Below, in pieces: positions 1 through 5,871 of a DNA stretch of 8,013 nt. Position 1 is the stretch's first letter. Each line of letters starts with the position of its first letter. Origin of the DNA: Planctomicrobium sp. (lineage in GTDB: Bacteria; Planctomycetota; Planctomycetia; Planctomycetales; Planctomycetaceae); NCBI GenBank assembly GCA_029259835.1, contig JAJDEL010000945.1:1-8013 (forward strand), read 5' to 3'. Below the pieces are notes generated by a model. That model did not search any database and was not told where the DNA came from. It worked only from the letters and a program-made list of their open reading frames with translations. A program made the translations under genes and the position numbers.

Positions 1-737
1 AACATATTACCGGTGACGACAACATCGAAAGTCGAAGGCCGCGAAATGAGGTGCATCGCCATCGCATCGACCAGAACGACATCATATTTCAAATCAGGAA
101 ATTCTTCCCGAACGACTCGTTCCGCAACTTTCCTCCAGAGGCGAGATGCTTCCAAAACGTTCGCCTTATCAACAGAAGTCAGATGTCCCGAGCGTCCTTG
201 AGCAGCCTTCGCGGCGATGCGGACGACTCGTTCAATTTCATGAGTGCTGTAGACCATCGTACTTGTGGCCGTCTCGGATCCGTCAGCGTTTTCTTCGAGT
301 TTGGAATCACCAAAGTAGATGCCGCCGGTCAGTTCACGCACAAAGAAGATGTCGGTTCCTTCCACAATTTCACGACGCAGCGGTGATGAATCGAGGAGAA
401 AATCGTACGTTGTAATAGGACGCAAATTCGCGAAGAGTCCCAATTCCTTTCGGATTTTCAGCAACCCAACTTCCGGTCGAGTCTTAGCCGTCGGGTCATC
501 CCATTTCGGGCCACCAACGGCGCCCAAAAGAATCCCGTCTGAGCCGCGGCATGCATCCAGAGTTGCCTCAGGGAGTGGGTCGCCGAAATCATCAATGGCG
601 TTCCCGCCAATTGGATGCGATTCGAAATTGAAAGTGTGATTGAATTTTTGTGCGATTCGCTCAAGAACCTTGCGTGCCTCATCAATCACTTCCGGACCAA
701 TCCCATCTCCCGGAAGAAGAACAATTTTCGCGTTCAC
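1..737 (-). CDS. leuB: 3-isopropylmalate dehydrogenase, C-terminus beyond the window
   Basis: LeuB oxidises and decarboxylates (2R,3S)-3-isopropylmalate with NAD+ to 2-oxoisocaproate, the third dedicated step of leucine synthesis, in the cytoplasm. The 245 visible codons match the family from its start: LLPGDGIGPEV (7-17), GGPKWD (75-80), the substrate-binding arginines in RKELGLFANLRP (Arg96, Arg106), RELTGGIYFG (Arg134, Tyr141), SVDKANVLE (Lys191) and VDAMAMHL (Asp224). The reading frame is intact and leaves the window at VTGNM, just before the expected FGDILSD signature. About 115 residues are missing, given a usual length near 360. I chose the GTG at 737 because it puts the PGDGIG loop at the normal distance from the N-terminus. 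No ATG lies in frame nearby and the frame stays open upstream, so the start is inferred. There is no clear ribosome binding site. The upstream neighbour on the same strand is an esterase 123 bp away, so the two are not tightly coupled. Confidence 0.95.
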   Translation of the reverse strand, partial: MNAKIVLLPGDGIGPEVIDEARKVLERIAQKFNHTFNFESHPIGGNAIDDFGDPLPEATLDACRGSDGILLGAVGGPKWDDPTAKTRPEVGLLKIRKELGLFANLRPITTYDFLLDSSPLRREIVEGTDIFFVRELTGGIYFGDSKLEENADGSETATSTMVYSTHEIERVVRIAAKAAQGRSGHLTSVDKANVLEASRLWRKVAERVVREEFPDLKYDVVLVDAMAMHLISRPSTFDVVVTGNM

Positions 738-760
738 GTCTACATACTTTCGAAGCTGTC

Positions 761-778
761 GGTCGCAGACATGCGACC
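761..778 (-). promoter_or_regulatory. Hairpin in the leuB leader
   Basis: GGTCGCA and TGCGACC form a perfect 7-bp stem with a 4-nt loop, 23 nt upstream of the leuB GTG. It lies in the 123-bp gap between the esterase stop and leuB. There is no U-tract after it on the minus strand, so it is not a standard intrinsic terminator for the esterase transcript. It could be an mRNA leader structure, a processing site or an operator. I see no leader peptide rich in Leu codons and no T-box elements. The rest of the gap (738-860) holds only an 8-bp palindrome, CTCGCGAG, at 802-809. Confidence 0.4.
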
Positions 779-860
779 TTGTGTCTGTCTGATATTGCCA
801 TCTCGCGAGGGAATCTATTGAGGCAAACCGCTCAGCAACAGTTCAATCGCTCGCACCATT

Positions 861-1832
861 CTACTCAGTCGGCTCCTCGAGTACGACTTCCGGGATGTGA
901 ATTTTTTGATTCAGTAGTTGCTGTGACCAAAAATCGGAAACGATTTCATTCACTTTCAGATTTCGGAATCTGCCATGTTGCCCATCTTTGATTTGAATGA
1001 GGGTTGAACTGACCTTGGCCTTGTCCAGCGCCTGATCAAGTTGAATCGACTGATCAATTGGCACTAATGGGTCGTCACTCCCATGAACAATCAGAAATGC
1101 CGCATCTTCCGGCGAGACATACGTCAGCGGCGATGCCGTCTTGACTTTCTTCTTCATTTCCTGAATCGGACCTCCGATCAGCTTCGATTCCGGGGAATCG
1201 GCGGAGTCGTGGTTAAGGCGGCCTGGAAAGTCGTTCATGGTCAGGAAATTCGTCGGTCCGAAGAAATCGACAACCGCCGCAACGCGACTCGACTGATCGT
1301 TGTGGTTGCCTAAGTCTCCTTCGAGTTCTTTCACCTCACCGGTCGTTCCCAGCATCGCCACGAGGTGTCCTCCAGCAGAGGTTCCGATCACGCCAATTCG
1401 TTCAGGATCGATTCCGTATTCCTTGGCGTTGCCGCGCAGCCAGCGAATCGCCGCTTTGCAATCGTGAATCTGTGCAGGCCATAGTGCATGTTGACTCAAT
1501 CGGTAATTGATCGAAGCCCCGACGAATTTCCTTTGAGCCACCAAAGGAACCACGAATCTCCGGCCTCCGGCTTTATCCCCATTTTTCCAGCCACCACCAT
1601 GGATGAAAACAACCACCGGAAGTTTTTCTCCCGCAGGCTGCTTCGGCAAGTAGAGATCAAGCTTCTGCCGCTCGTGACCTGCCGTGACGTATTCAACGTC
1701 TTGCTTGAACGTAACAGTCTTAGGCAACCGAGGTGCATCCCGCCGACGAGCCTGCTGAGCTGTAACAGGAGTTGCGATTCCCAGAACGAGAACCAGAGTG
1801 AACAGACGATGTCTTTGTAAAAACGTTTTCAT
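861..1832 (-). CDS. Secreted alpha/beta-hydrolase fold esterase
   Basis: This is a serine esterase/lipase of the alpha/beta-hydrolase fold (acetyl esterase / feruloyl-esterase-like group). The exact ester substrate cannot be read from sequence. In a 324-residue numbering that counts the TTG at 1835, residues 1-26 form a Sec signal peptide: basic MMKTFLQRHR, a hydrophobic core, then a likely cleavage after VTA. The mature protein shows the oxyanion motif HGGGW (79-83), the nucleophile elbow GTSAGGH with Ser153, an acid in HGSDDPLVP (Asp254 or Asp255) and His287 in KDGQHGRF. The triad is therefore complete and in canonical order. The open frame begins at TTG 1835. I prefer the adjacent ATG at 1832, with a weak AGAAAG eight bases upstream (323 aa). 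The length is normal for the family. It is divergent from the small membrane protein at 2108. Its role is probably to remove acyl groups from polysaccharide or other extracytoplasmic esters, an inference from the signal peptide and fold. Confidence 0.92.
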   Translation of the reverse strand: MKTFLQRHRLFTLVLVLGIATPVTAQQARRRDAPRLPKTVTFKQDVEYVTAGHERQKLDLYLPKQPAGEKLPVVVFIHGGGWKNGDKAGGRRFVVPLVAQRKFVGASINYRLSQHALWPAQIHDCKAAIRWLRGNAKEYGIDPERIGVIGTSAGGHLVAMLGTTGEVKELEGDLGNHNDQSSRVAAVVDFFGPTNFLTMNDFPGRLNHDSADSPESKLIGGPIQEMKKKVKTASPLTYVSPEDAAFLIVHGSDDPLVPIDQSIQLDQALDKAKVSSTLIQIKDGQHGRFRNLKVNEIVSDFWSQQLLNQKIHIPEVVLEEPTE

Positions 1833-1872
1833 CAATATAACTTTCTGCTTATCAGGTGTTCATGCAAAGTGA

Positions 1873-1900
1873 AGTGTCTCAGCTCCATTGTGGCTGTCAA
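1873..1900 (-). promoter_or_regulatory. Candidate sigma70-type promoter for the esterase
   Basis: On the minus strand a perfect TTGACA (1895-1900) is followed after 16 bp by GACACT (1873-1878), a poor -10 with 3 of 6 matches that keeps the conserved A2 and T6. Transcription would start near 1865, about 33 nt before the ATG at 1832. Support is the -35 hexamer and the spacing to the gene. The -10 is weak, so this is tentative. Confidence 0.3.
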
Positions 1901-1971
1901 GAACGCTGAAAAACATCTTCACTCTCTCAAGATTCAAGAACACCTAATGAGATCTTCAGCCCATTGACAGC
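1893..1971. repeat. Nested interrupted inverted repeat in divergent spacer
   Basis: GCTGTCAA (1893-1900) pairs with TTGACAGC (1964-1971). Inside it GCTGAA (1905-1910) pairs with TTCAGC (1955-1960), with nearly symmetrical gaps of 4 and 3 bases. The outer arms contain the -35-like hexamers of both divergent promoters. A further 8-bp inverted pair, AGGTGTTC (1854-1861) and GAACACCT (1938-1945), overlaps the same area. One 8-bp inverted pair is about what chance gives in 270 bp. The nesting is less expected. It could be an operator for a shared regulator or a cruciform or RNA hairpin. Confidence 0.4.
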
Positions 1972-1993
1972 TTTTCGTACATCAATCAATAAT
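1964..1993 (+). promoter_or_regulatory. Candidate promoter for the small membrane protein
   Basis: TTGACA (1964-1969), an 18-bp spacer and AATAAT (1988-1993, 5 of 6 to TATAAT) form a good sigma70-like promoter. The start would be near 2001, giving a leader of about 107 nt before the ATG at 2108. It lies upstream of the cassette-like boundary at 2083, so the ORF would be read from outside the cassette, as happens with integron cassettes near a fixed promoter. Confidence 0.42.
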
Positions 1994-2010
1994 GATGGAA
2001 TCAATCGGGC

Positions 2011-2077
2011 TAGGCTGAATTCGTCCTGTGTTAGACAGGAAATTTTCCCAGATAGGCAGAATTCAATTCGACCTATC
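2011..2077. repeat. TAGGCWGAATTC direct repeats and small inverted repeat
   Basis: TAGGCTGAATTC (2011-2022) and TAGGCAGAATTC (2053-2064) agree at 11 of 12 positions and start 42 bp apart, about four helical turns, so a protein bound to both would sit on one DNA face. The second copy overlaps an inverted repeat GATAGG (2051-2056) / CCTATC (2072-2077). Between the copies, TCCTGT (2024-2029) and ACAGGA (2035-2040) form a 6-bp stem with a 5-nt loop. All lie just downstream of the candidate plus-strand promoter, where a repressor could act. The function is inferred. Confidence 0.3.
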
Positions 2078-2082
2078 AATTA

Positions 2083-2090
2083 GTTATACG
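2083..2090 (+). repeat. Cassette-start-like motif GTTATACG (R' type)
   Basis: GTTATACG resembles the GTTRRRY core site at which integron cassettes begin (cleavage after the G), although the fifth base is T rather than a purine. It is the exact reverse complement of CGTATAAC at 2632-2639, which overlaps the stop codon of the following ORF. In a true cassette these two ends form one folded attC in the circular form. The ATG follows 17 bases downstream, a normal spacing for cassettes. Confidence 0.4.
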
Positions 2091-2691
2091 CCGATAGTAG
2101 TTCAGCCATGCCCAGTGCCATCAAGACCACAGGCCTCGTACTAATAACCATCGTGTTGTTCCCGTTTGCGATGGTCGTCGCCTTTCCTATCCTTGCGTGG
2201 CACCTTCCACAATGGCTTTGGTACAACTACAAGTGGAAATCGCTTCTCGTCCAGCAAGGTCGCTTTCGCAATCCTCAAATCGCGGTCGCCGAACTCAGAA
2301 GTGGCACTCTCATCGTTGATTCACCAACACTCGGCTGGGGATTGCTGCGATGTTGGTGGACTCCGGATGAACTCCGGACAATTACACCGCACGCAATCCC
2401 ATCCGACAACGATCGTCAACAGCATATTGAAGCTGAGCCTGAACGACTTGAATTGCCCTTCGATCGGTGGGTGCACTCGCAGTACCTGGACAGCGACACA
2501 GGTTCCGCGATACTCCTTGCCACTCGCCGCGGCAACCAATTCGCTGCAAGATGCACAAAGCTCAACCCGGCCCTCGATATTGTGAATACTTGGTCGGGAT
2601 CTGTGCTGTGGTACAATCAACACCAAAACGACGTATAACAAATGCAATGCAGCGGGACGGCTCTGGGCGTGATGTTCCAAATCAGATGACG
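2084..2691 (+). mobile_element. Putative single gene cassette, integron-like
   Basis: The segment starts at TTATACG and ends at the G of GTTGGGC (2691). It is about 608 bp with one ORF filling most of it, in the orientation cassettes use. Its R'-like start and R''-like end are exact 8-bp complements. No integrase, attI or neighbouring cassette is visible, and the inner arms of the attC do not pair well. It could be a lone or decayed cassette, or a coincidence of short motifs. Confidence 0.33.
2108..2638 (+). CDS. Small single-pass membrane protein, unknown function
   Basis: I do not recognise this 176-residue protein. Residues 1-7 are polar with one Lys. Residues 8-38 are strongly hydrophobic (GLVLITIVLFPFAMVVAFPI), long enough for one membrane helix or an uncleaved anchor, and are followed by an aromatic patch (WHLPQWLWYNYKWK). 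The rest (about 45-176) looks soluble and contains GTLIVDSPTLGWGLLRCWWT (66-85), the most distinctive stretch. Basic residues follow the helix, which suggests that the soluble part stays in the cytoplasm. The ATG at 2108 is the first in-frame start before the hydrophobic segment and has no Shine-Dalgarno sequence. The TAA stop is embedded in CGTATAAC, the left arm of a possible attC. The gene is divergent from the esterase at 861-1832 and convergent with the large esterase at 2732. Its position inside a cassette-like unit suggests an accessory gene. I assign no biochemical role. Confidence 0.75.
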   Translation: MPSAIKTTGLVLITIVLFPFAMVVAFPILAWHLPQWLWYNYKWKSLLVQQGRFRNPQIAVAELRSGTLIVDSPTLGWGLLRCWWTPDELRTITPHAIPSDNDRQQHIEAEPERLELPFDRWVHSQYLDSDTGSAILLATRRGNQFAARCTKLNPALDIVNTWSGSVLWYNQHQNDV

Positions 2692-2697
2692 TTGGGC
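2632..2697 (+). repeat. Degenerate attC-like site
   Basis: CGTATAACAAATGC (from 2632) resembles the R'' end of an attC, with the typical AAC followed by AA, and GTTGGGC at 2691-2697 fits GTTRRRY exactly. The 65-bp distance between R'' and R' is within the known attC range (about 57-141 bp). In between, only a weak stem GGGAC/GTTCC (about 2654-2678, one G-U pair) can be drawn. I could not find complementary L''/L' arms, so the site is either decayed or a chance resemblance. It occupies most of the 93-bp gap between two convergent genes. I see no intrinsic terminator there. Confidence 0.35.
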
Positions 2698-2731
2698 GCT
2701 TGCCTTGGTGGTGAGCAGACTGACTTCGGCA

Positions 2732-4939
2732 CTATTGTTGGAGTATCCAGTCGATTGCCGCTGTTGTTGTGTCCTCTTTTTCACCCGCGAGTTCAACGGC
2801 GTCGCCAGCATTTGTGGCTTTGTATGCCGATTGAACAATGCTCGGGATTTTCTCTTCACCACCAATCCAGAGTTTGTTTGGTGCCGACAGGGAGAGTAGC
2901 GTGGGGAGGTCACCATATTTGACCGCTCCAGGCAGGTAGTCTGCGTGTTTCCAACTTTTGAGTGCTCCAAATCGGAAACCACCTGTATCAATCGCAACTC
3001 TATCAAATTCTGACCTGGCGACCATGCGTGCGGCTGCGAGCAATGGACCTCCGCCGTTGACGCCGATTGCGTGCAACTCTTTTGGGCTGTGTTCGTCGCT
3101 ATTGATCCAGGCAGTGACGGTGAGAATGTCGTGGACACGGCGAGCAAACACCGTATCGTTGTAGCCATACGTGAACCCGGCAAACTGTCGCGGCGAGTCC
3201 ACAGTAGGGTTCTCAGAAAGCGGTTCGCCGTTTGATGTGAACTCACCTTGTCCGTACAGGTCGACTCCGATGATCGAATAACCAGCACCGATCAGCCGTA
3301 ACAAATCGGCATGAGGTTCGCCATTTGGAAACATCCCCGCTTTGCCCTGACCATCGATCCACAACACAACTTTCTGGTTCCATTCGACATCTTTTGGATA
3401 AACGGAAATGACAGGGAGTTGTTCGTTGTGAGTTGTCAGCGTGATGATGTCGCCAAATTCGATGTATCCGCCACGCGATTCCTTCCAAACCTTCTTTCGC
3501 TGTATGTCTTTGGCTTGTGGTAAGTCGCGTCCGATGAGTACCTCCCAACCAGTTCGAACCGTTGAGAGATAATTTTGAGTAGCTGTTTCGCCTTCCGGTG
3601 AATGATTGGAAAGGACTGCGAGATCACGTTCGTCCAACTGCTTCAACAGTTTTCGTTCGTAGTCATCACCACTTTCAGGGACCGGATGCTGTTCATTCCA
3701 GACGGTGTATTCTTCCTTCGTTAGTGGTTTCCAATCCCCTTCGATGATCGGTTCTTTCAAACCCAACTTCAGGTGGCGATTCATCCATTCGTACATGATC
3801 TTCCGCGTCACTGCGTTGTAGTTGTGCGGAAAGTACAGCATTTCTTCACAGTACACGTTGTCTGGAACTCCGAGCATTGCGTAGAGCTGCTGTAACTGCG
3901 GATAGCCCTTGGTCATCATCTCCTTCGTCCAATCATTCGCCGCCGTCATTCCTTGTGGACGTGGAGCAAACAATGCAGCGAGTTCAACGTTGCCGGTGCC
4001 AACACGCAGCAGGCTGCAATTTTCACATGTGCAGCCCCCTTGCATACTCGTTGATACCATCCCGTTCGGAAATCCAACGATGTGACGTTCGTCGACCGCA
4101 CCCATCAGAATCGTCTGCGTCCCGCCGCCGCTGCCGCCTGTGACAGCCATACGTTTCGCATCGACGTCAGGGAGACTTTCCAGAAAGTCCAGTCCTCGCA
4201 CACAATTCCATGTCTGTAAACCCAGAATGCTGTGCAGGCGACCTTCTGCCTGAGGGCTGTAAAAACCCCAACCGTTGTCTGTTTCGAATTCAGGTCGCAG
4301 AGCCGAGTACCGATGAGCCGTTTGGTAAGACACTTGATGACTGTCGACATAGCCCAGCATGTCAAAGATGAACACGACGCAGCCCATGCGAGCCAGTTGA
4401 GCACAACGGGCGAGCTTCGGAAAACGACCTGATTCTTTATGCAGTTCAGCTCCAGACTTGATTAACGCGTCCATTTTGTCGGCACCGTAGTCCTGCTGTC
4501 GTCCTCCGTGTCCGTGAGGAGACAGAATTGCTGGTCGCTTCGTTTTGCTGTCACCTTCTGGTCGAAACAGCAAACCAGAAACATAATGCCCCGGCAGGCT
4601 TTGGAAGTAGACCTTCTCAACCGTAAAGCCGTCGCGCTGAACTTTGCCGTGCAACACTGATTTCAGTGGAGTCTTTTCCGGCATCGGCCATAGGCCAGTG
4701 GCAACCAGAACGCGCTGCTTCAGCGATTGTTTCCGAACTTCCCATTCCGCTTTGGAGGCAGGAACTTCGAACGGAAAATATCCGTTCAGGTCTTTGGGAT
4801 TCTGCAAACGAACATCTTCTGGCTGCTGACCGCTGTCAAAGACGCGATGATTCGCAGCGTCTACAGCAAAGACCGATGAGTGCAGCAGCGGAAGTACCAA
4901 CAGTGACAACAAATATCGCAGACGAATAGAATTTTGCAT
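2732..4939 (-). CDS. Exported acetyl-xylan-esterase-like protein, two hydrolase units
   Basis: This 735-residue protein has a signal peptide (residues 1-25, with a leucine-rich core and likely cleavage after VFA). Residues of about 110-390 form an alpha/beta-hydrolase unit like acetyl xylan esterase / dienelactone hydrolase proteins. It has SPHGHGG (140-146), a nucleophile elbow TGGSGGGTQT with Ser270, a likely acid Asp336 in AANDWTKE and a likely His372 in FPHNYN. CTCENC (303-308) is an unusual three-cysteine cluster between Ser and Asp. Residues of about 470-735 look like a second, degenerate hydrolase unit: WIDGQGKAG (527-535), GVDLYGQGE (558-566) and the elbow-like GVNGGGP with Asn628 in place of Ser. 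The second unit is probably non-catalytic and structural or binding. The role is probably deacylation of a polysaccharide outside the cytoplasmic membrane, but the substrate is unknown. The ATG at 4939 is chosen for the signal peptide directly after it. No Shine-Dalgarno sequence is seen. The stop lies 93 bp from the convergent small membrane gene. Confidence 0.9.
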   Translation of the reverse strand: MQNSIRLRYLLSLLVLPLLHSSVFAVDAANHRVFDSGQQPEDVRLQNPKDLNGYFPFEVPASKAEWEVRKQSLKQRVLVATGLWPMPEKTPLKSVLHGKVQRDGFTVEKVYFQSLPGHYVSGLLFRPEGDSKTKRPAILSPHGHGGRQQDYGADKMDALIKSGAELHKESGRFPKLARCAQLARMGCVVFIFDMLGYVDSHQVSYQTAHRYSALRPEFETDNGWGFYSPQAEGRLHSILGLQTWNCVRGLDFLESLPDVDAKRMAVTGGSGGGTQTILMGAVDERHIVGFPNGMVSTSMQGGCTCENCSLLRVGTGNVELAALFAPRPQGMTAANDWTKEMMTKGYPQLQQLYAMLGVPDNVYCEEMLYFPHNYNAVTRKIMYEWMNRHLKLGLKEPIIEGDWKPLTKEEYTVWNEQHPVPESGDDYERKLLKQLDERDLAVLSNHSPEGETATQNYLSTVRTGWEVLIGRDLPQAKDIQRKKVWKESRGGYIEFGDIITLTTHNEQLPVISVYPKDVEWNQKVVLWIDGQGKAGMFPNGEPHADLLRLIGAGYSIIGVDLYGQGEFTSNGEPLSENPTVDSPRQFAGFTYGYNDTVFARRVHDILTVTAWINSDEHSPKELHAIGVNGGGPLLAAARMVARSEFDRVAIDTGGFRFGALKSWKHADYLPGAVKYGDLPTLLSLSAPNKLWIGGEEKIPSIVQSAYKATNAGDAVELAGEKEDTTTAAIDWILQQ

Positions 4940-5029
4940 GAGAGAGAAGCTCGCAGATAGAGTTCGAAAACTTGATCCACACAGCTTAACAACGAGCGTC
5001 TGATCCTCGCCAGCGATAACAACGGACGT

Positions 5030-5059
5030 GGGCTGCGCCCTGACATCCTATGCAGGATG
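5030..5059. repeat. Two adjacent small hairpins in divergent spacer
   Basis: GGGC-TGC-GCCC (5030-5040) is followed four bases later by CATCCT-ATGC-AGGATG (5044-5059). An overlapping ATGC-TTTA-GCAT lies at about 5057-5068. They sit between the divergent esterase (start 4939) and the unknown gene (start 5110 or 5050). No T-run follows on either strand. They may be operator sites or leader structure. The rest of 4940-5109 holds a repeated TAACAACG (about 4987 and 5017) and no convincing promoter. Confidence 0.35.
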
Positions 5060-5109
5060 CTTTAGCATGTGCGTTCAATGAAAACAAAATGTTCACCGGT
5101 GATGCCGTC

Positions 5110-5838
5110 ATGATTCCAGCGCTTCCTGAATCCCTGACTTACATGAAGCCGTTTCTCGAGTTCCTTGAATCATTTCCACCTGACGCAATCAACGAAGACA
5201 TTGATCCCCATCTTCTAGAAGATGCTCTCCGTAGCCGCCTGTCAACGGGAAACCCTCACGGAGCTCTTGAAGGAGACGCTCAGCTTCTGGAAGATTGGCT
5301 CGCAAGTTTCGATTCTTCGGAACATCCCGCACACTGGATTGTTGGGTACCTTTCGTACGTGTTACCAGAAGATATCGATCCATCAATTCCGGCTGCACCG
5401 GTCGAGCCGCTCGATCCTGAAATTGAACAAATGGTTGACCGCCTCGAATCGATTGCGAGTCGAACGAATAACGCGGAGACTACCGCACCTGCTCCGCCTA
5501 GAATCCAGATGGACGTTCCTGTTGGATGGACATCCCATGTTGCATCAGGCATTACTGAACTGAAAAATGGTCGATCCTGGGCAACTCTGATGGTCATCAA
5601 CCTGCAATTTTTTGAATTAATGCACCAGCAGCATTCTGCGATGGCAAACATGACGTTGCCAGTCAGCTTTGGCAAGAATTCTGGCTTCAAGTTTCTCTAT
5701 CCGAACTCAGAGATGGCGAATGTTACTGACTATCTACTTGAAGTTGCGGGTGGATACGTCAGGATTCGCTTGTCACTGAGTAATATTACGGACAACGAGC
5801 AGCAAGTCGAAAGGTGTTTTGAATCTCTGAAGTTGTGA
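5110..5838 (+). CDS. Soluble protein of unknown function
   Basis: I do not recognise this protein: 242 residues from the ATG at 5110, or 262 from an ATG at 5050. I prefer 5110 because GGTGAT sits six bases upstream and MIPALPESLTYMKPF reads as a natural N-terminus. The ATG at 5050 lies in the loop of a hairpin and its extra residues look like spacer. There is no signal peptide or membrane helix. Residues of about 1-100 are acidic and probably helical. A Pro/Ala/Glu-rich linker follows (about 95-130), then a domain from DVPVGWTSHVASG to the end that looks mixed beta with a closing SLSNITDNEQQVERCFESLKL-like helix. The P-x-GW opening and ending resemble small PsbP/DcrB-like domains, but this is only an impression. 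It is divergent from the large esterase and convergent with gyrB, sharing a terminator-like stem. Confidence 0.72.
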   Translation: MIPALPESLTYMKPFLEFLESFPPDAINEDIDPHLLEDALRSRLSTGNPHGALEGDAQLLEDWLASFDSSEHPAHWIVGYLSYVLPEDIDPSIPAAPVEPLDPEIEQMVDRLESIASRTNNAETTAPAPPRIQMDVPVGWTSHVASGITELKNGRSWATLMVINLQFFELMHQQHSAMANMTLPVSFGKNSGFKFLYPNSEMANVTDYLLEVAGGYVRIRLSLSNITDNEQQVERCFESLKL

Positions 5839-5871
5839 CTGAACTAGAGAGCAACTCCGTTCAAGTCACAA
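5833..5871. terminator. Stem between convergent genes, possible bidirectional terminator
   Basis: TTGTGACT then GAAC (5833-5844) pairs with GTTC, a bulged A, then AGTCACAA (5859-5871). This gives 12 base pairs around a 14-nt loop, which may itself form GAG-CAA-CTC. The TGA stop of the plus-strand gene (5836-5838) and the TGA stop of gyrB (5868-5866) lie in opposite arms of the same stem. No U-tract follows on either strand, so classical intrinsic termination is not assured. It may instead block exonucleases at both 3' ends. Confidence 0.5.

Noticed and set aside
51..415. Plus-strand open frames opposite leuB
   Set aside because: These are antisense to an unambiguous leuB reading frame.
2039..2090. 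A complete attC just upstream of the cassette start
   Set aside because: GATAGG/CCTATC could be the inner arms and GTTATAC the R', but no RYYYAAC motif precedes GATAGG, so only the R' end is supported.
2467..2922. Open frame of 151 codons, plus strand
   Set aside because: It overlaps the end of the small membrane gene in another frame and the esterase in antisense. The product is Cys/Arg/Pro-rich like a shadow frame.
2617..3288. Open frame of 223 codons, minus strand, overlapping the large esterase
   Set aside because: It lies in another frame of a well supported gene, has a low-complexity Ser/Thr/Arg-rich composition and shows no motifs.
5015..5088. ATAACAACGG followed by a hairpin, considered as a second attC
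   Set aside because: No GTTRRRY partner follows at a suitable distance (the nearest is GTTCAAT) and the arms do not pair.
5050..5109. Longer start for the unknown gene at ATG 5050
   Set aside because: The ATG sits in a hairpin loop and the 20 extra residues look like translated spacer. It is kept as an alternative only.
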